Shown here piece by piece: positions 12,310-23,788 of a stretch of DNA of 64,000 bases. This DNA is from Mycogone perniciosa (lineage: Eukaryota; Ascomycota; Sordariomycetes; Hypocreales; Hypocreaceae): positions 372,001 through 436,000 of the forward strand of contig JAOALB010000004.1 in NCBI GenBank assembly GCA_025331125.1, in the 5' to 3' direction. A program made the translations under genes and the position numbers. The first letter of the stretch is position 1. Each line of letters begins with the position of its first letter. Under the pieces are notes generated by a model. It had not been told where the DNA came from and did no database searches. It saw nothing but the letters and a program-made list of their open reading frames with translations.

Positions 12310-12766
12310 GTTGGTAGACGATGTATAGATTATTGGAAAACTGCCACTTCGATAGCTACATCAAAGCGTCCGATTGGAAATGTGGTCCCTTTTATATGGC
12401 GATTGTGTACTGCGTATGGAGCGGTGTAAAGCTGGAATGAGGGCACATTACTCCCTACGTGAAAAGGAATGGCAAGTTGGAGATAGGAACCATTCAGAAT
12501 AGAGAATGATGGAAGCCATGTCTTGTGATTGCGCCACTTGGGGTCAAGGTTCAATATTTTATGTATCCCCTCACGGAATAATCGGTTTACAGCAACTCCA
12601 AGTCAGATGTCAATTGGTACGGCGAACTCCTATGTACCTTACGCACTAGGTTTCCCGCCTCCAACAGGTGATACATCGTCTCCCTACGAATTACCCAATC
12701 TATCTATCCCATATGTACACCCCAGTAGCATGTATGTACACACTGGTTATCACCACGACTCCTACT

Positions 12767-14777
12767 CTATGGTAGGTTCAGCAATACCTCCCTCAATTTC
12801 TTGAAGATTGGGGTTCCAAGCCCGGATGCTGGATCCCAGCCTTCCACAGCATGGAAGCCTTCAGTACCACAGCCAGACGTGTGTCCTCCCGTAACATCAT
12901 TGAAGATTTCCGGGTGGCTGTACAGAACTGGATTGAGGAAGCCCACAGGCCCTTTACCTTCCTTGAGTCGCTCGCCGTTGATGAGCGTTATCATGGCGCC
13001 AAATGTTGGGCTTGAGGCTGACGTGCCCGAAAATGCCATGAAGTCGCCAGCCAGACCAGTGATGTAATCTTGGGAAGCAAGTGCCACATCCGGGAATCCT
13101 CGAACCTTTTGGGTGTTGTTGTACCGTGTAGAGTCATACCCAGGATCGTGCTTTTCGTAGTATGTCGCGATGGCGTTCGCTTGGTATGATGGCAGCGCAA
13201 AAATGTTGCTGAAACCACCCCCAGAAGGGAATTTATATGAGAGGACCTCCTTATCGTGGATGCTACCATTGGGGGGCAAGGCGGTGCCACCAACCGATGT
13301 GATCCATGGACAAGTTCCGGGATACACTGTTTTAATATTAGCGACAGTAAAGAAATGATGAACATAGGCAAACATACTTGGGTTGAATCGACCATAGGAC
13401 GCACTTGGAGGCGTCCATGCACCGTTGTCCTTCAGACACCTTCCATTATTGCCTGCAACTCCAGAATCACCGGACGAGAATAGGACAGTAACACCCATGA
13501 GCCCGAGCTTCATGTACTCGGTGCACTCACGGACCCTGTAGCTGAGAGGGCGGTCACCTTCATTGCTGCCGTAGGAAACGGAGATGACATGGGTGGCCTT
13601 TTGCGTGCCGCAGTCGGGCGGTCCAGTCCAATGATGAGGAGACGAATCGTCATGGGGATAGACGGCGTCCCAGAGAGGATCATCGCCACCTTCGAAGGTA
13701 CAGTAAGAACCATCGATGGCATCGAGGAAGTTGTTGTTTGTCGCTGGCTGCGCAAAATTACCGTCACCGACTTGGTAGAGGGTAACATTCTGAGGATACA
13801 CAAGTCCCATAGCATAGCAAAGATCGAGGTTTGACTCGCCACGGATGCCAGAATCAGTTTCGTTTGAGAAGAAGCCGCCGTCAATCTTGGCAACAATTGG
13901 CGCGGTGTCGTTCGGGACATTCTTTGTGTAGGTGGAGAAAAAGCCGTTCAGATCGACTTGATTGTAGCTCTGAGGCGCAAACTCAACGATGCCGTAGCTA
14001 TTCCCTTCAACAGCTTCACCAGACTCTGGAATTCCGTACCTATAAACAATGAGTTATTGACACTTTGGAGTGTTCATATGAGGGGAATACATACAGTGCC
14101 CGTAGACAAGCAGGAGTAGTTATTTCACTGCAGTTCTCCAATGAATCAACGTCCGGCTTAGCGAAAAGAACTCGACCCTTAGGAGCTACGACATCCCGTC
14201 GACGCAGCTCAGGGGCCTTAGCAAGCCCTCTCGTCTCGAACTGGATTGTCGGCATGATCAGGTCGATGTGTGACTGAATGTCTTTGGGCACACTGTAGGA
14301 CTCGCATGCGACAATCTCGACACCTTCCTGCTCGTTCTTGTATGTGTGGTATGTTGTATGAAGCAGCTTCTCGGCCACCCCAACAGTTGTATTAACTTTG
14401 ATCCAGTTGCGCCCAGCACTCGACTTGATTCCTTTGCCGTCAATTCCGCTTTGCAACAGCCAATCGACTGTTTCTGACAGAACCTCCTTGGTGGGGGCGA
14501 ACATCTCAACCACCTCCTGCGCTGTCCAGAATTTTCCATATTTCTCAGACTGCGGGTGAGAGACCTGATTGACAAACTCTTCAGCGCGGTCCAGATTGCT
14601 CTGCTTGAGGCCAACACGCAACTCAAGAGCTGTTTCGGCATTTGGACGACCAAGCTTGACCCATTCTGGCGGCGTATGCTCTCGCCTTTCGTGGACAACC
14701 GAGATTCGGGATGGAAGACTTTGGGCGAGAGGGGATAAAGCCACGGCAACAGCCGTGGAAAGTGTGAGGAGCTTCAT
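12767..14777 (-). CDS. Secreted sedolisin-family peptidase (S53, tripeptidyl-peptidase type)
   Basis: Three exons (14777-14095, 14039-13378, 13326-12767) give 634 aa. A signal peptide covers about the first 20 residues, followed by the S53 propeptide. Catalytic residues are visible: Glu296 and Asp300 in 'GESNLD', Ser551 in 'SGTSASSPT', and the oxyanion Asp in 'SSGDSG'. The calcium site is at the C-terminus ('FNDVTGG' and 'GWDPASGLGTP'). These enzymes remove tripeptides from peptide N-termini at acid pH outside the cell. Intron 2 (13377-13327, 51 nt, GTATGT, branch GCTAAT) has no in-frame stop; splicing joins the family-typical 'RFNP' and 'YPGTCPWITSVGG'. No lesions are seen, in contrast to its two left neighbours. 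Confidence 0.9.
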
Positions 14778-14846
14778 ATTTGCAGTGAAGCTTAAGTCCT
14801 CTAATTCTGCTGACCATTGTGGGAGTATATGACCGTACGTTGCCCT

Positions 14847-14855
14847 TATTATATA
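14847..14855 (-). promoter_or_regulatory. TATA box candidate of the sedolisin gene
   Basis: TATATAATA on the minus strand, about 70 bp upstream of the ATG at 14777. It is well placed for an inducible secreted-protease gene. Confidence 0.45.
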
Positions 14856-16755
14856 CTATTCATTTGATGTGTTGTTGTTGTTGCTAGTAGTACTATTACA
14901 AAGGATGACCTATTGCCGATCCCTCAACTCCAGTCCCTAAAAGGCAGGTCATTTATCATAGCAGTGGACCAGCTCGTATTATCCTAGTCCTAGATTGTGG
15001 GCTGCCCCAGTGGACACCAATCGGTGTTTTTACCTAGCATTGATAGAGTTTAGTAATATCGTATTTTCCAACTCCGTTTATGTATAGTAGTAACAAGGGA
15101 CCGCGGAACCAGGAAGATATCCTGCTTGGAGGTTGGGCTAGAAGGGCCTATGTCCGAACTCAAGTCTAAGCAACGCCGGACCGAAATATGATAGGTCTGA
15201 TGAAAAGTGATTAGAAGGGTAAGCGAGGCATGAAAAGAGTTGCCGTCAATGCACTACATCTCGTATACACCTGGAGACTATCCCTGCGAGGGAGTCTAGG
15301 GAGTCCTATGGATCTATTTCGACCCTGTAATAGTTCTCTTGGCATCGTCATTAAAAGCGGTACGAGTAGACATAATTCGAGCCTGTGGATGCGCAGATAT
15401 AATTCTATATAGATTCTAGCAGCAAAATTACCCTATCGATAGTGTAAGTTGCATATCCTACCTCAATGTCCTACACTGTCGCCACTGTCGCCACTTCGCC
15501 GATCTTGTTAATCCTCTCTCGGACAGTTCGCCTAATTCGGTACAAAGGGCGGTCAAAACCGCCGAATTTGCAAGCACTTCTATTACTTTAAAACTTTTGA
15601 AGTCTCTGAGCTAGTAATTGTGTGCTGTACGAAGTAGCGTCTCAGTATATCTTAATATTTATATTACGGCTCTGAGACCCCCCGTGTGAGCGAAACGTTC
15701 AACAGCGGTGAAGGCCAAATGGGGACTTTCCTGTTCAAGTTATCGTCTAAGATAAACGCCTTGTTTTGGGAATGGTTTGAGGATATCATGCATGCCAACA
15801 AGTCATCTGTGTGAATGATGCCGATATCCGATTGCCAAGAGGAGATGATGCATGACCTTTGCTCAGAATTGGGGGTCTCGCGATGCGAATATTGAAGCAC
15901 TCGTTTGTAATACAAATGCCTCTACGAGTAATTACATCTATTCTGGTGATGTTTCCCCTGTATTTGTACTTTCTTGATTGCATGGACTAGAGGTATTCCA
16001 GGAACCCTTTTCATGAATAGGCTATTAGTTGCAACTAGTATAGCCAGAAGGACACTTGATTCCTAAATTTATACCGTTCGATATGCTTCTGCATTGACCC
16101 GACCGTTTATGTGATGACAATGGCGACGAAGTCCATGATACTGACGCATCCCGGGCCTCCCGGCACTACTATTAGCCCGACGGGAAGATGAGGAGGGACT
16201 AGACTGGACTGATACCGGCGAAACAAGTGGCGTAATCTCGATGCACGCCATGAACTGGATGTCAATCCGCTCTGCTACTACTACTACTAGTGTCTGCTCC
16301 CGCTCAGCGAGCCGGAGCCGGAGCCAAAACGGAATCTCGGAACTAGCGTAGCGGCATGGGCCGGACCGCGATCCACAGCCAGCCACGGACGCTAAGCGGC
16401 CGGTCGGTGTCCACTCTCTCCGAGGCTTTATTTGGGCTGTTCACACGATGAGATGCTAGAAGAATTCACAGGAAGAAACAGCTGTTTCAACGCTTCAGAG
16501 TCGGAAGCGCCAGCGCCATCACGCCGTTGTTCATTGGATAACTGGCCGCCAAGGCTGAGCCAGGCTGCATGGTACCGATTAATGCCCCGCATCTCTTGAT
16601 CGCCTCAATTCTGCCCAAGATTTCTGCAAAACGGCTTCCCATTTTGCAGTGTGTTTCAATTCTGCTTTCAGCAGTGATCATCAAGCTTTACCACATAGCC
16701 TTTCATTCCATCTTCTCATAAACCTTCGAAAATCCTGGATAATTCACCTCTAAAC
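14856..16755. other. Intergenic, AT-rich, no gene supported
   Basis: About 1.9 kb between the sedolisin promoter and the NLR-like gene. Small features include a direct repeat CACTGTCGC/CACTGTCGC near 15475-15492 and an inverted pair GGCGGT/ACCGCC near 15548-15563. These may be scraps of an old mobile element, but no ends or coding remnants can be defined. Confidence 0.35.
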
Positions 16756-19700
16756 ATGGTCCCCCAACAGAGCGGCGTCAGGCTCACTCAGGTCTACGCC
16801 TCTGACCCCGGCAATGAAGCCAGTGTCGACATCATCGCCATCCATGGTCTTGACACAAAATAGCCTGACACCTGGCTTTGGAAGTCCGAGAATCCAGACG
16901 AACCCGGTGTCAACTGGTTGGCCGACCCGCAATTGCTGCCAAGCAGAGTAGGACCAGCCCGAATCTTCACATGCGACTGGCCGGCCGACATGTGCCGACC
17001 ATCAGACGCAGCCCCTATGGAAATCAGGGAGATTTCTAGGCTTTTACTTGCCGGTATCGAATCTCGGTATTCGGCAACAGGTGACCAAGCACCGAAGCAA
17101 GATCGGCCAATAATCTTTATCGCGTCGTGTCTCGGAGGCATCATCTTGATGCAGGCTCTCGTTATGGCTGAGGGTGATTACCTTTCGATCAGAAAGGCGA
17201 CACGTGGTGTTGCCTTCCTGGCTACTCCCTTCCGAGGGACTTCGTTTAAAGACATCGCAAACTGGGCTGAACCAGGTCTAAGGCTCTGGGCTTCGGTTCG
17301 AAGCCAACAAGTGACAACGCTCCTCGACAATGTGAAGGGGCCAACCTTCGATCTTGACGAACTTGTACGCGGCTTCACTCGATTATGTCTTGACTGGTCT
17401 TACCAAGTACACACTTTCTACGAGTCGCGCGAGACGAGGCTTCACACCAAAATTCCCCTGGCTAACTGGTGCCCACATTGGTTGCTTGACCAACCTATTC
17501 CACCTAAACAAGTAAGTAGTGTGGACTTGTGTTAACCTTCTCCTCTTATTAATCTTAAATCCTCACGGTGTTGGACATTCGCTTACACTCGTCAGTTGGT
17601 CGATAAATCCTCCGCGTCTCTGGACATTGTTCGGAATCCACTGCCACTTGATCGACCCCATGTAACGATGAATAAGTTCAGCAACCCCGAAGATTGCGAT
17701 TACAATATTGTTTCCGGAAGGATTAAAGGCATTATTCGGAATATTCGTGATAAATCTCCCCTTGCGATTGCAGACGCCTTCATTCGCGCCAAACACTACA
17801 CCCCAGACAGGCTTCGGATTGTACGACTCTCTGGGACAGAATTGTCGATGGAACAGTCTACATCAACCTCGCCATTTTAGAACAAAAAGACGGGGAACAA
17901 CAGGGAGATACAGAGGATCAGCCATCCCGACTCTCACTATTCACTCGACTGAGGGCTGAGACACCGGATAAAAAGATCCAGGCCGACTTGCAAACTATTT
18001 TCACCCCACGCAAAGGATCCAGGGGTAACATGATTGAGCCAAGGAGAATCTTGATTCGAGGACGCGCGGGTGTTGGGAAAACCACCTTGTGCAAAAAAAT
18101 GGTCCATGAATTTACCTATAATGGCACGTGGAGCGAAATCTTCGACCGCTTGTTTTGGCTGCCACTGAGGAAGCTGAAGAACGAGCCCACTGAGGGATAC
18201 AATCTTGGGAATTTACTTTATCACGAGTTTTTTTCTCAACTTCCGGACGGCTCCTCCTTCGCCAAAGCAATGTGGCGCGCATTGGAGGACACCAACTTTA
18301 GTAGAGCTCTGTTTATCCTTGACGGCCTGGATGAAGTATCCGAGGGCTTGGTGGCAAGCCACAAGATGCATCCCCTTCTCAATTATCTTTTGAGCCTTCC
18401 CAACGTCATTATCACATCCCGGCCATACATTAAACTTCCGGATTATCTTGGCGCCCTTGACCTGCAAGTGGAAACGATCGGATTCTACCCAGATCAAGTC
18501 GATGAATACCTCAAAAAAACCATTGACGATCAAAACCGAGTCGACAAGATTCAGTCATTCCTCCAAGGTCATTCGCTGATTCAAAGTCTTGTTCGGATTC
18601 TGATTCAGTTGGATGCCCTATGTTACACCTGGGAGGACGATTCCGAGATACCGCAAACCATGACTGCTATTTACGAGGCTATCGAGCTAAAATTATGGAA
18701 GAAGGATATCGTGCGGCTGTGAATACGAACCGAGGACAATATCCAGAATGCGCGGAGTTCCTCAGAGATTGGCCATTTAGTAACTCCTGAAAGACACCTG
18801 CTTGAAGCGCTCGCATTTTCTGGGCTTCATAACGACACAATGAACTTCGATCCCAAATACCGAGACAAAATCTACGAGAAGTCCAAACGCCCCACAACGA
18901 ATTTCACTTGGGATGACACCCTAACAAAGCTATCGTTTCTGCGGACATCAGACCCATCCTCGAAACCCAACAGTCGAAGCTATCATTTTCTCCACCTCAC
19001 CTTTCAAGAGTATTTTGCGGCGCGGTATTTCGTGCGGCAGTGGAACGAAAGCAAGCAGGTCCAGTGTTTGAACCTCAAGAAGGGAACGGTTGAGCACACC
19101 GAACCCGCTGATTTTCTTCGGAAACACAAATACACAGCACACTACGATGTCTTTTGGCGCTTTGTGTGCGGCCTGCTCGACAAAAAGAAGGCACTCTCCA
19201 TGTTCGAAATGATTGAGGATGAACCGCGCGACCTGTTAGGCCCTGCGCATCAGCGGCTGGTCATGCATTGCCTGAACGAAGTTTCGGATGAGATGCCGAT
19301 GCGGGGGGACTTGGAACAGAAAATGATACGGTTGGCGTCTGAAGAATATGACAAATACAAGAGTGTACAACTTGTAACCAAAATGGAATTTCCAGAGCAT
19401 GCCCTGCACACCGTCTTTCGAACCGGATCCGACAAATTAAAGCTTGAAATCTTAAAAGGGCTCGAAACACCACGAAAAACACTGCCGACACTCACTGGAC
19501 TGGCAATTTCCTATTTAGGGCATGAGGACCCACATATAATATCTATGTCCGTCAATGTCTTAGCGCAAAATCCATCCTTGCCTAATGACATCCTGACGAC
19601 CTTGGTGGCCCTACTTGAGCATGACAATTACGATATTGGAATAGCAGCCGCTTGGGTCCTAGGTGGGAAATCGGCTTTGCCCAACGAGATCCTTGAGGCT

Positions 19701-20696
19701 ATAACAGCACGACTAAATCATGAGGACGTAAAAGTCAGATCAGCTATTGTCAAAGTCCTATACCGTCAATTAGATTTGCACAATGCAGTCATCAAGGTCA
19801 CCATATCTCCACTCGAGGATGAAGATCCAGATATTGGATCGACTACTATGAGTGCCCTACAACATCGGTCAACATTGCCTAACGAGTTCCTTGAGGCTAC
19901 AATATCACTTCTAGGAGGGGAAAATGCATCTATTAGATTGGATGCTATTAAAGTCTCAGGCAATCACCTGGCCTCGTCTGATGAGCTTTTAAACGCCGTG
20001 GTGTCACGACTCGAGGATGAAGACGCAGGGGTCCGGAGATGTGCTGTTAAAGCCTTGGGGAAATTGAACTTCTCTGATGACATCCTCAAGTCTATAACGT
20101 CACGATTGGAGGATACATATGCGAGTGTTGTAGTTGCTGCTCTTGGCGCCCTACAACAACCGCACTTGCAGAATGATACCCTCAAAGTCGTAATGGCACT
20201 CCTAGGGGATAGAAGGTATGGTATTACACGGGCTGTTCTCAGTGTCTTAGGCTGTCAATCGACCTTGCCTGATGAAATCCTCAAGGCGATGCTACCACTA
20301 TTGAAGTCTGGTAATGACTATTACAAACAACAAGTCGAGTCTATAATAAGAAGACATGCTCAATTCTATCAGACCCTCCTCAATGGCGAGTATGCAGCAT
20401 CTCTATACATGGTTTTGCTCCATCGCAGCTTTAGAGAGCAACTGAGTTGCTACATTGAGGGTGACAGCTTCTGTATCAACACACCAGAAGGCTTTCTTAC
20501 TGCTCCCATTCTCAATCGGCAGGAGTTTATGGATGCAATCAAGGAAGCGCGGTATAGAGTCTTTCCTAGCGACGCTGATACGAATGACAGCACCCCTTTG
20601 CTGAGCGAGAGAGTTTCTAAGAATTCCTATGAATACAACAGTGGCCCTCACCACGGTCATCGGGAAAGTTGCTTAGGGGTGTTACATGCTGCTTGA
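16756..20696 (+). pseudogene. Decayed NLR-like gene: alpha/beta-hydrolase, NACHT, HEAT repeats
   Basis: One reading path runs from the ATG at 16756 to TGA at 20696 with one good intron (17512-17595, GTAAGT...CGTCAG), but it is broken three times. TAG at 16861-16863 follows 35 codons, inside the conserved 'IHGLDTK..DTW' start of the hydrolase domain. A one-base deletion between 17853 and 17859 shifts the frame just before 'YINLAILEQ'. TGA at 18720-18722 lies between NACHT and the winged-helix-like part. Domains in order: DUF676-like hydrolase with 'ASCLGG' (Cys where the catalytic Ser usually sits); NACHT with Walker A 'GRAGVGKTT' and Walker B 'LFILDGLDE'; 'HFLHLTFQEYFAARYF'; nine HEAT-like units; and a C-terminal tail. 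With the lesions ignored the length is about 1285 codons. Fungal NLRs act in heterokaryon incompatibility and defence. A programmed function for the fragments is unlikely. Confidence 0.8.
19482..20350 (+). repeat. Nine HEAT-like protein repeats of about 33 codons
   Basis: Within the NLR-like gene the translation repeats about every 32-33 residues (99 bp). Most units start 'LPNE(I/F)LEA' or a variant, have an acidic turn ('LEDED', 'LNHED') in the middle, and end in a second helix. Unit starts read LPTL, LPND, LPNE, LHNA, LPNE, SSDE, FSDD, LQND and LPDE. In NLRs such repeats form the ligand-sensing solenoid. The units are related but not identical in DNA. Confidence 0.7.
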
Positions 20697-21906
20697 CGGA
20701 AGGTATTCTTGCGGCTACTAGGACGAGAGGAAATGCCTATGGACGCTATGACTGAACCTCTATTGGGTGCCAGCCGGTAGACAGTTGTTGCTTGGGTCTT
20801 TCTCCCCACAGTCGGCGCCATGGTAGACCAACTCACCTTATGGCCTAAATTGCAATAGTTGCTCGCTTCAGCTCACTCTCGTACTACATACAACGACCGA
20901 CCGTTCCCTCGCCGCCCATTCATAAAAGGTCATCAACCTTGCTTGGTATACCGATAAACAATGTGTGCCGCTGGTCCATCTCACTCCTTGACTGAGGAAG
21001 TGAAACTATCCTTGGAGTAGGCGCAAAACCACTGGCGAAGCCGAGATTTCATGAGTTGGAAGGCACACGACCCTAGTATTTTGCAAAAATTCTTGAGGAA
21101 GCGTTTATCCATGGGGAATTCCCAGATTATGGACCCAAGTCAGTGCCGCGGGCGCTGTTTACACGGGTGATAAATGTCGAGTCTGCTCGACATGGTGGCG
21201 GGGAGGCTGGAAAACAGGGTGGGAAATATCATTCTCTTGAAAAGGCGGCAGGATTTTGAGTAAAATACTATACACATACATTATGTCTAAGAGCTGAGAT
21301 TTGTAGAGGTTATGATGGGGGAAGGCGGAGTGGGAACTGAATTGTCCTATGTTTGGGTCTGATGTCGTGTTTCCTAGCCTAGTCTGACCATGGGATTCTT
21401 AATTAAACAATGCATTGGCGCTGTTCAACAATCTAAGCTGTCGATGCTACATTGAACAGAACTTCTACGTGATGACGAGATTGCGGCAACACGAATCGAT
21501 GGTTGTTCAACCTTTGTATCTCGGTGCGGTCCGAGCCGCTGTCGTCCGTGCCAACCACCAGAGCATACGCGGAACAGTGTTGGTTCGGAGACATTAGCCG
21601 TTGTCTGTCAGCATCGACAAGCTTCCAGCAATGCCGTGACGAGAAGGCAGTGATTGGCTATTGTGGAAGACAGACGCGTGGCAGGATGCAATGCTGACTA
21701 GAAACAGTCGTGGAGAGCCCAAGATACACTCCGTGCCTATCTATAAAGCAGAAAAGAAGAGAACTACAAACGAAGTGGTATATAACACGCTCCTAATCAA
21801 ATGCCAATTTATGAATGCAATCATGACCCCCTTCCAGTCCGAATTCATAACCATACAGTCGTCAAGCCATCCATAATACTACACCTACCCAACTGATCTT
21901 GCTTGG
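20697..21906. other. Intergenic, no gene supported
   Basis: About 1.2 kb downstream of the NLR-like remnant. Short frames near 21415-21876 overlap in different phases and show no domain. I see no repeat or RNA gene. Confidence 0.45.
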
Positions 21907-22979
21907 TTATCCTTGGAGAACTGGTTGAACAGCAGTGAGAGGGAGTACTTCAGGCTGGCGACTCGAGAACCATCTCTTCTTTCCATGACAACAGGGAAGA
22001 TCTTCATGCTCTACGATCAACATTGTCAGTACATTGATATGTTAAGTCACAAGCAAAAAGAGGGCTTACCATCTTCCGATTCGGGTTCCATAAGGCTGCT
22101 GTCGTCCGCCGCTAGGTTCATGCAAAACTTGCCAACATAATAAAACACACTGAACAGTTGAGCCAGAGCGATGAAGAAGGGCATGAACTGACCCGGGCTA
22201 TCCAGACTGTGCACGCCCGAGATGCCGTTCCACTTAAGCGCCAACTCCACGTAGACGATGGCACCGATGTTGACCAAGAAATCCACCGGGCCAAAGCTCA
22301 TAGGGTTTTTCTCTTTTTCAGAGGTACTGTCAGCCCGGCCGTAGAACCTCTGCAGCCGGTTGACTACTCTTACGGAAGTAAAGAAAATGATGGCTGTGGT
22401 GATCCATTAGCAAACGAGTGTTGGGGTTGAATGCGTAAAATGGGGGGAGAGCAGCATACCTCCGAGATAGAAGACTACCGTCACTGCACCACCGATGAGA
22501 GCAAACACGGACCCGACCTTGTTAAGCGTGCGGAACCAGTGCCAAATGCTGACCTTGGCGAAGAAGAAAGCCTTGTCGTCATCGCAGGTATGAGTCAGTG
22601 TGTCCATTCCATGCCACCAGAACCAAGCGAACATGGAGATGAGACCGGCAACCTCGACGATGTAAATAAGCGCCGTTGTCTGGCCTTTCCAGTAAGGAAC
22701 TCGACACACCCCCACCTGGGCGAGTAGCAAGGTAAGGATGGGGAAGACTTCGACAGGTTCGATATCATCAGCGTTGATCAGCCGGATGAGGACAATGCCA
22801 GTCGAGAGGACGAAGATGATGGTGCCCTGGCCGAGAAAATCCTCGGTGTTGAGGGTCGCGCTGGCCAGTCCAGAGAGCTGGACTGTAAGCATTTGGATGT
22901 AGATCCCGACCCGAATGCCTAGACCGTAGAGGTCGCCGTTGCCCGTAACAGGGCATGTCCGATTCATGACATCCGACAT
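21907..22979 (-). CDS. Multi-pass membrane protein of unknown function, paralogue A
   Basis: The N-terminal 'CPVTGNGDLYGLGIRVGIY' is shared with the gene at 23789-24610. Exon 1 is 22979-22460 and exon 2 starts at 22393 (GTATGC donor, branch GCTAAT, CAG acceptor). Exon 2 can end at a stop at 22047 (288 aa). More likely it splices at GTAAGC (22069), with branch CTGAC and GTAG, to a third exon 22010-21907, giving 315 aa. About seven hydrophobic segments are visible, including 'LIYIVEVAGLISMFAWFWW' and 'VGSVFALIGGAVTVVFYL'. The conserved core 'FAKVSIWHWFRTLNKVGSVFALIG' matches 'FGEISIHGEFRTVGKVFSVLGL' in the paralogue. No catalytic motif is seen. Similar fungal proteins are annotated only as hypothetical membrane proteins. 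Confidence 0.75.
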
Positions 22980-23788
22980 AGCTAGATAGCCTCAGAGGCC
23001 AAGACAAGAACCGGTACTCGGCTTGGTTGTTCGTTCAAGTTTTTATTCTTCCCTTCTCAGTTAAATATTACAGAGTCTGTCTGACAAACCGGGCCGGCGA
23101 GGTAGAAATACCACACTTTTACGTTCCAGCAAGGTCCGCGAACCGCCGTCCACAGCCCCAGGCCAGGCCCAGACCTCCAGGCTCCCTCTCTCCGGCCCAA
23201 GATGGCGCAAGGCTGCCCAAGAGGCTCTCAGGCCTCTTCGATTTTCAGCCTCCATCCCCCCATCTTCATGCCTCTGGTCACATGCAGCAGCTAGGGGGGT
23301 TCTCCAGAATCCTTGTCGAGCGCGCGCCTAGCCCAACCCATTGGCCAGAGGAAGCGGGACTATTCGGTGGCTGAGGCGGTTCGGGCCTGGGGCCCATGTC
23401 CCCCGTCGCTGTCGATTAAAAAAACCCTAGCGACAGATTGGCTCATGGGCAGCATTTCTTGGTGGCTTCAGTCGGGTCGATTTTGAGGTCGCATCGTGGG
23501 CGAACGCCCGGGCTCTTTGAGGCCTAAGTTATGAATATTAGGTGAGGCTGCATTGTGCGCGCACCGCCACCAGCAGGTCTCGCATATCTAGTGGGAGGAC
23601 CTGCAGGTTGACAGGCGCCTGTCATATTCCAATCGATCCTTTGACAGCTGTTTCTGTCTCTTTTTGCCATAAATGTCGTGAGAACGCATGAGGTTTCATC
23701 GACGTTGATCTATGGTCACCCATGCCCAAAGTCAGACCAACTCGCAAAATCTAACCCATCACCACCTCGTTAGCTGAGAGCATCTACC
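22980..23788. promoter_or_regulatory. Divergent intergenic region between the two membrane paralogues
   Basis: About 800 bp separates the two ATGs, which face away from each other. The central part is unusually GC-rich (about 23085-23420) compared with both flanks. No coding or RNA feature is supported. It probably carries both promoters. Confidence 0.4.

Noticed and set aside
16756..18722. Repeat-induced point mutation as the cause of the NLR lesions
   Set aside because: One lesion is a base deletion, the TAG most simply derives from a TCG serine codon, and there is no dense C-to-T pattern in the preserved domains.
19482..20350. CRISPR-like spaced repeats
   Set aside because: The roughly 99-bp periodicity follows the codons of HEAT-like protein repeats, and units are divergent in DNA with no unique spacers.
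21415..21876. Overlapping plus-strand frames of 60-71 codons
   Set aside because: They lie in different phases, have no domain, and no intron joins them into a longer protein.
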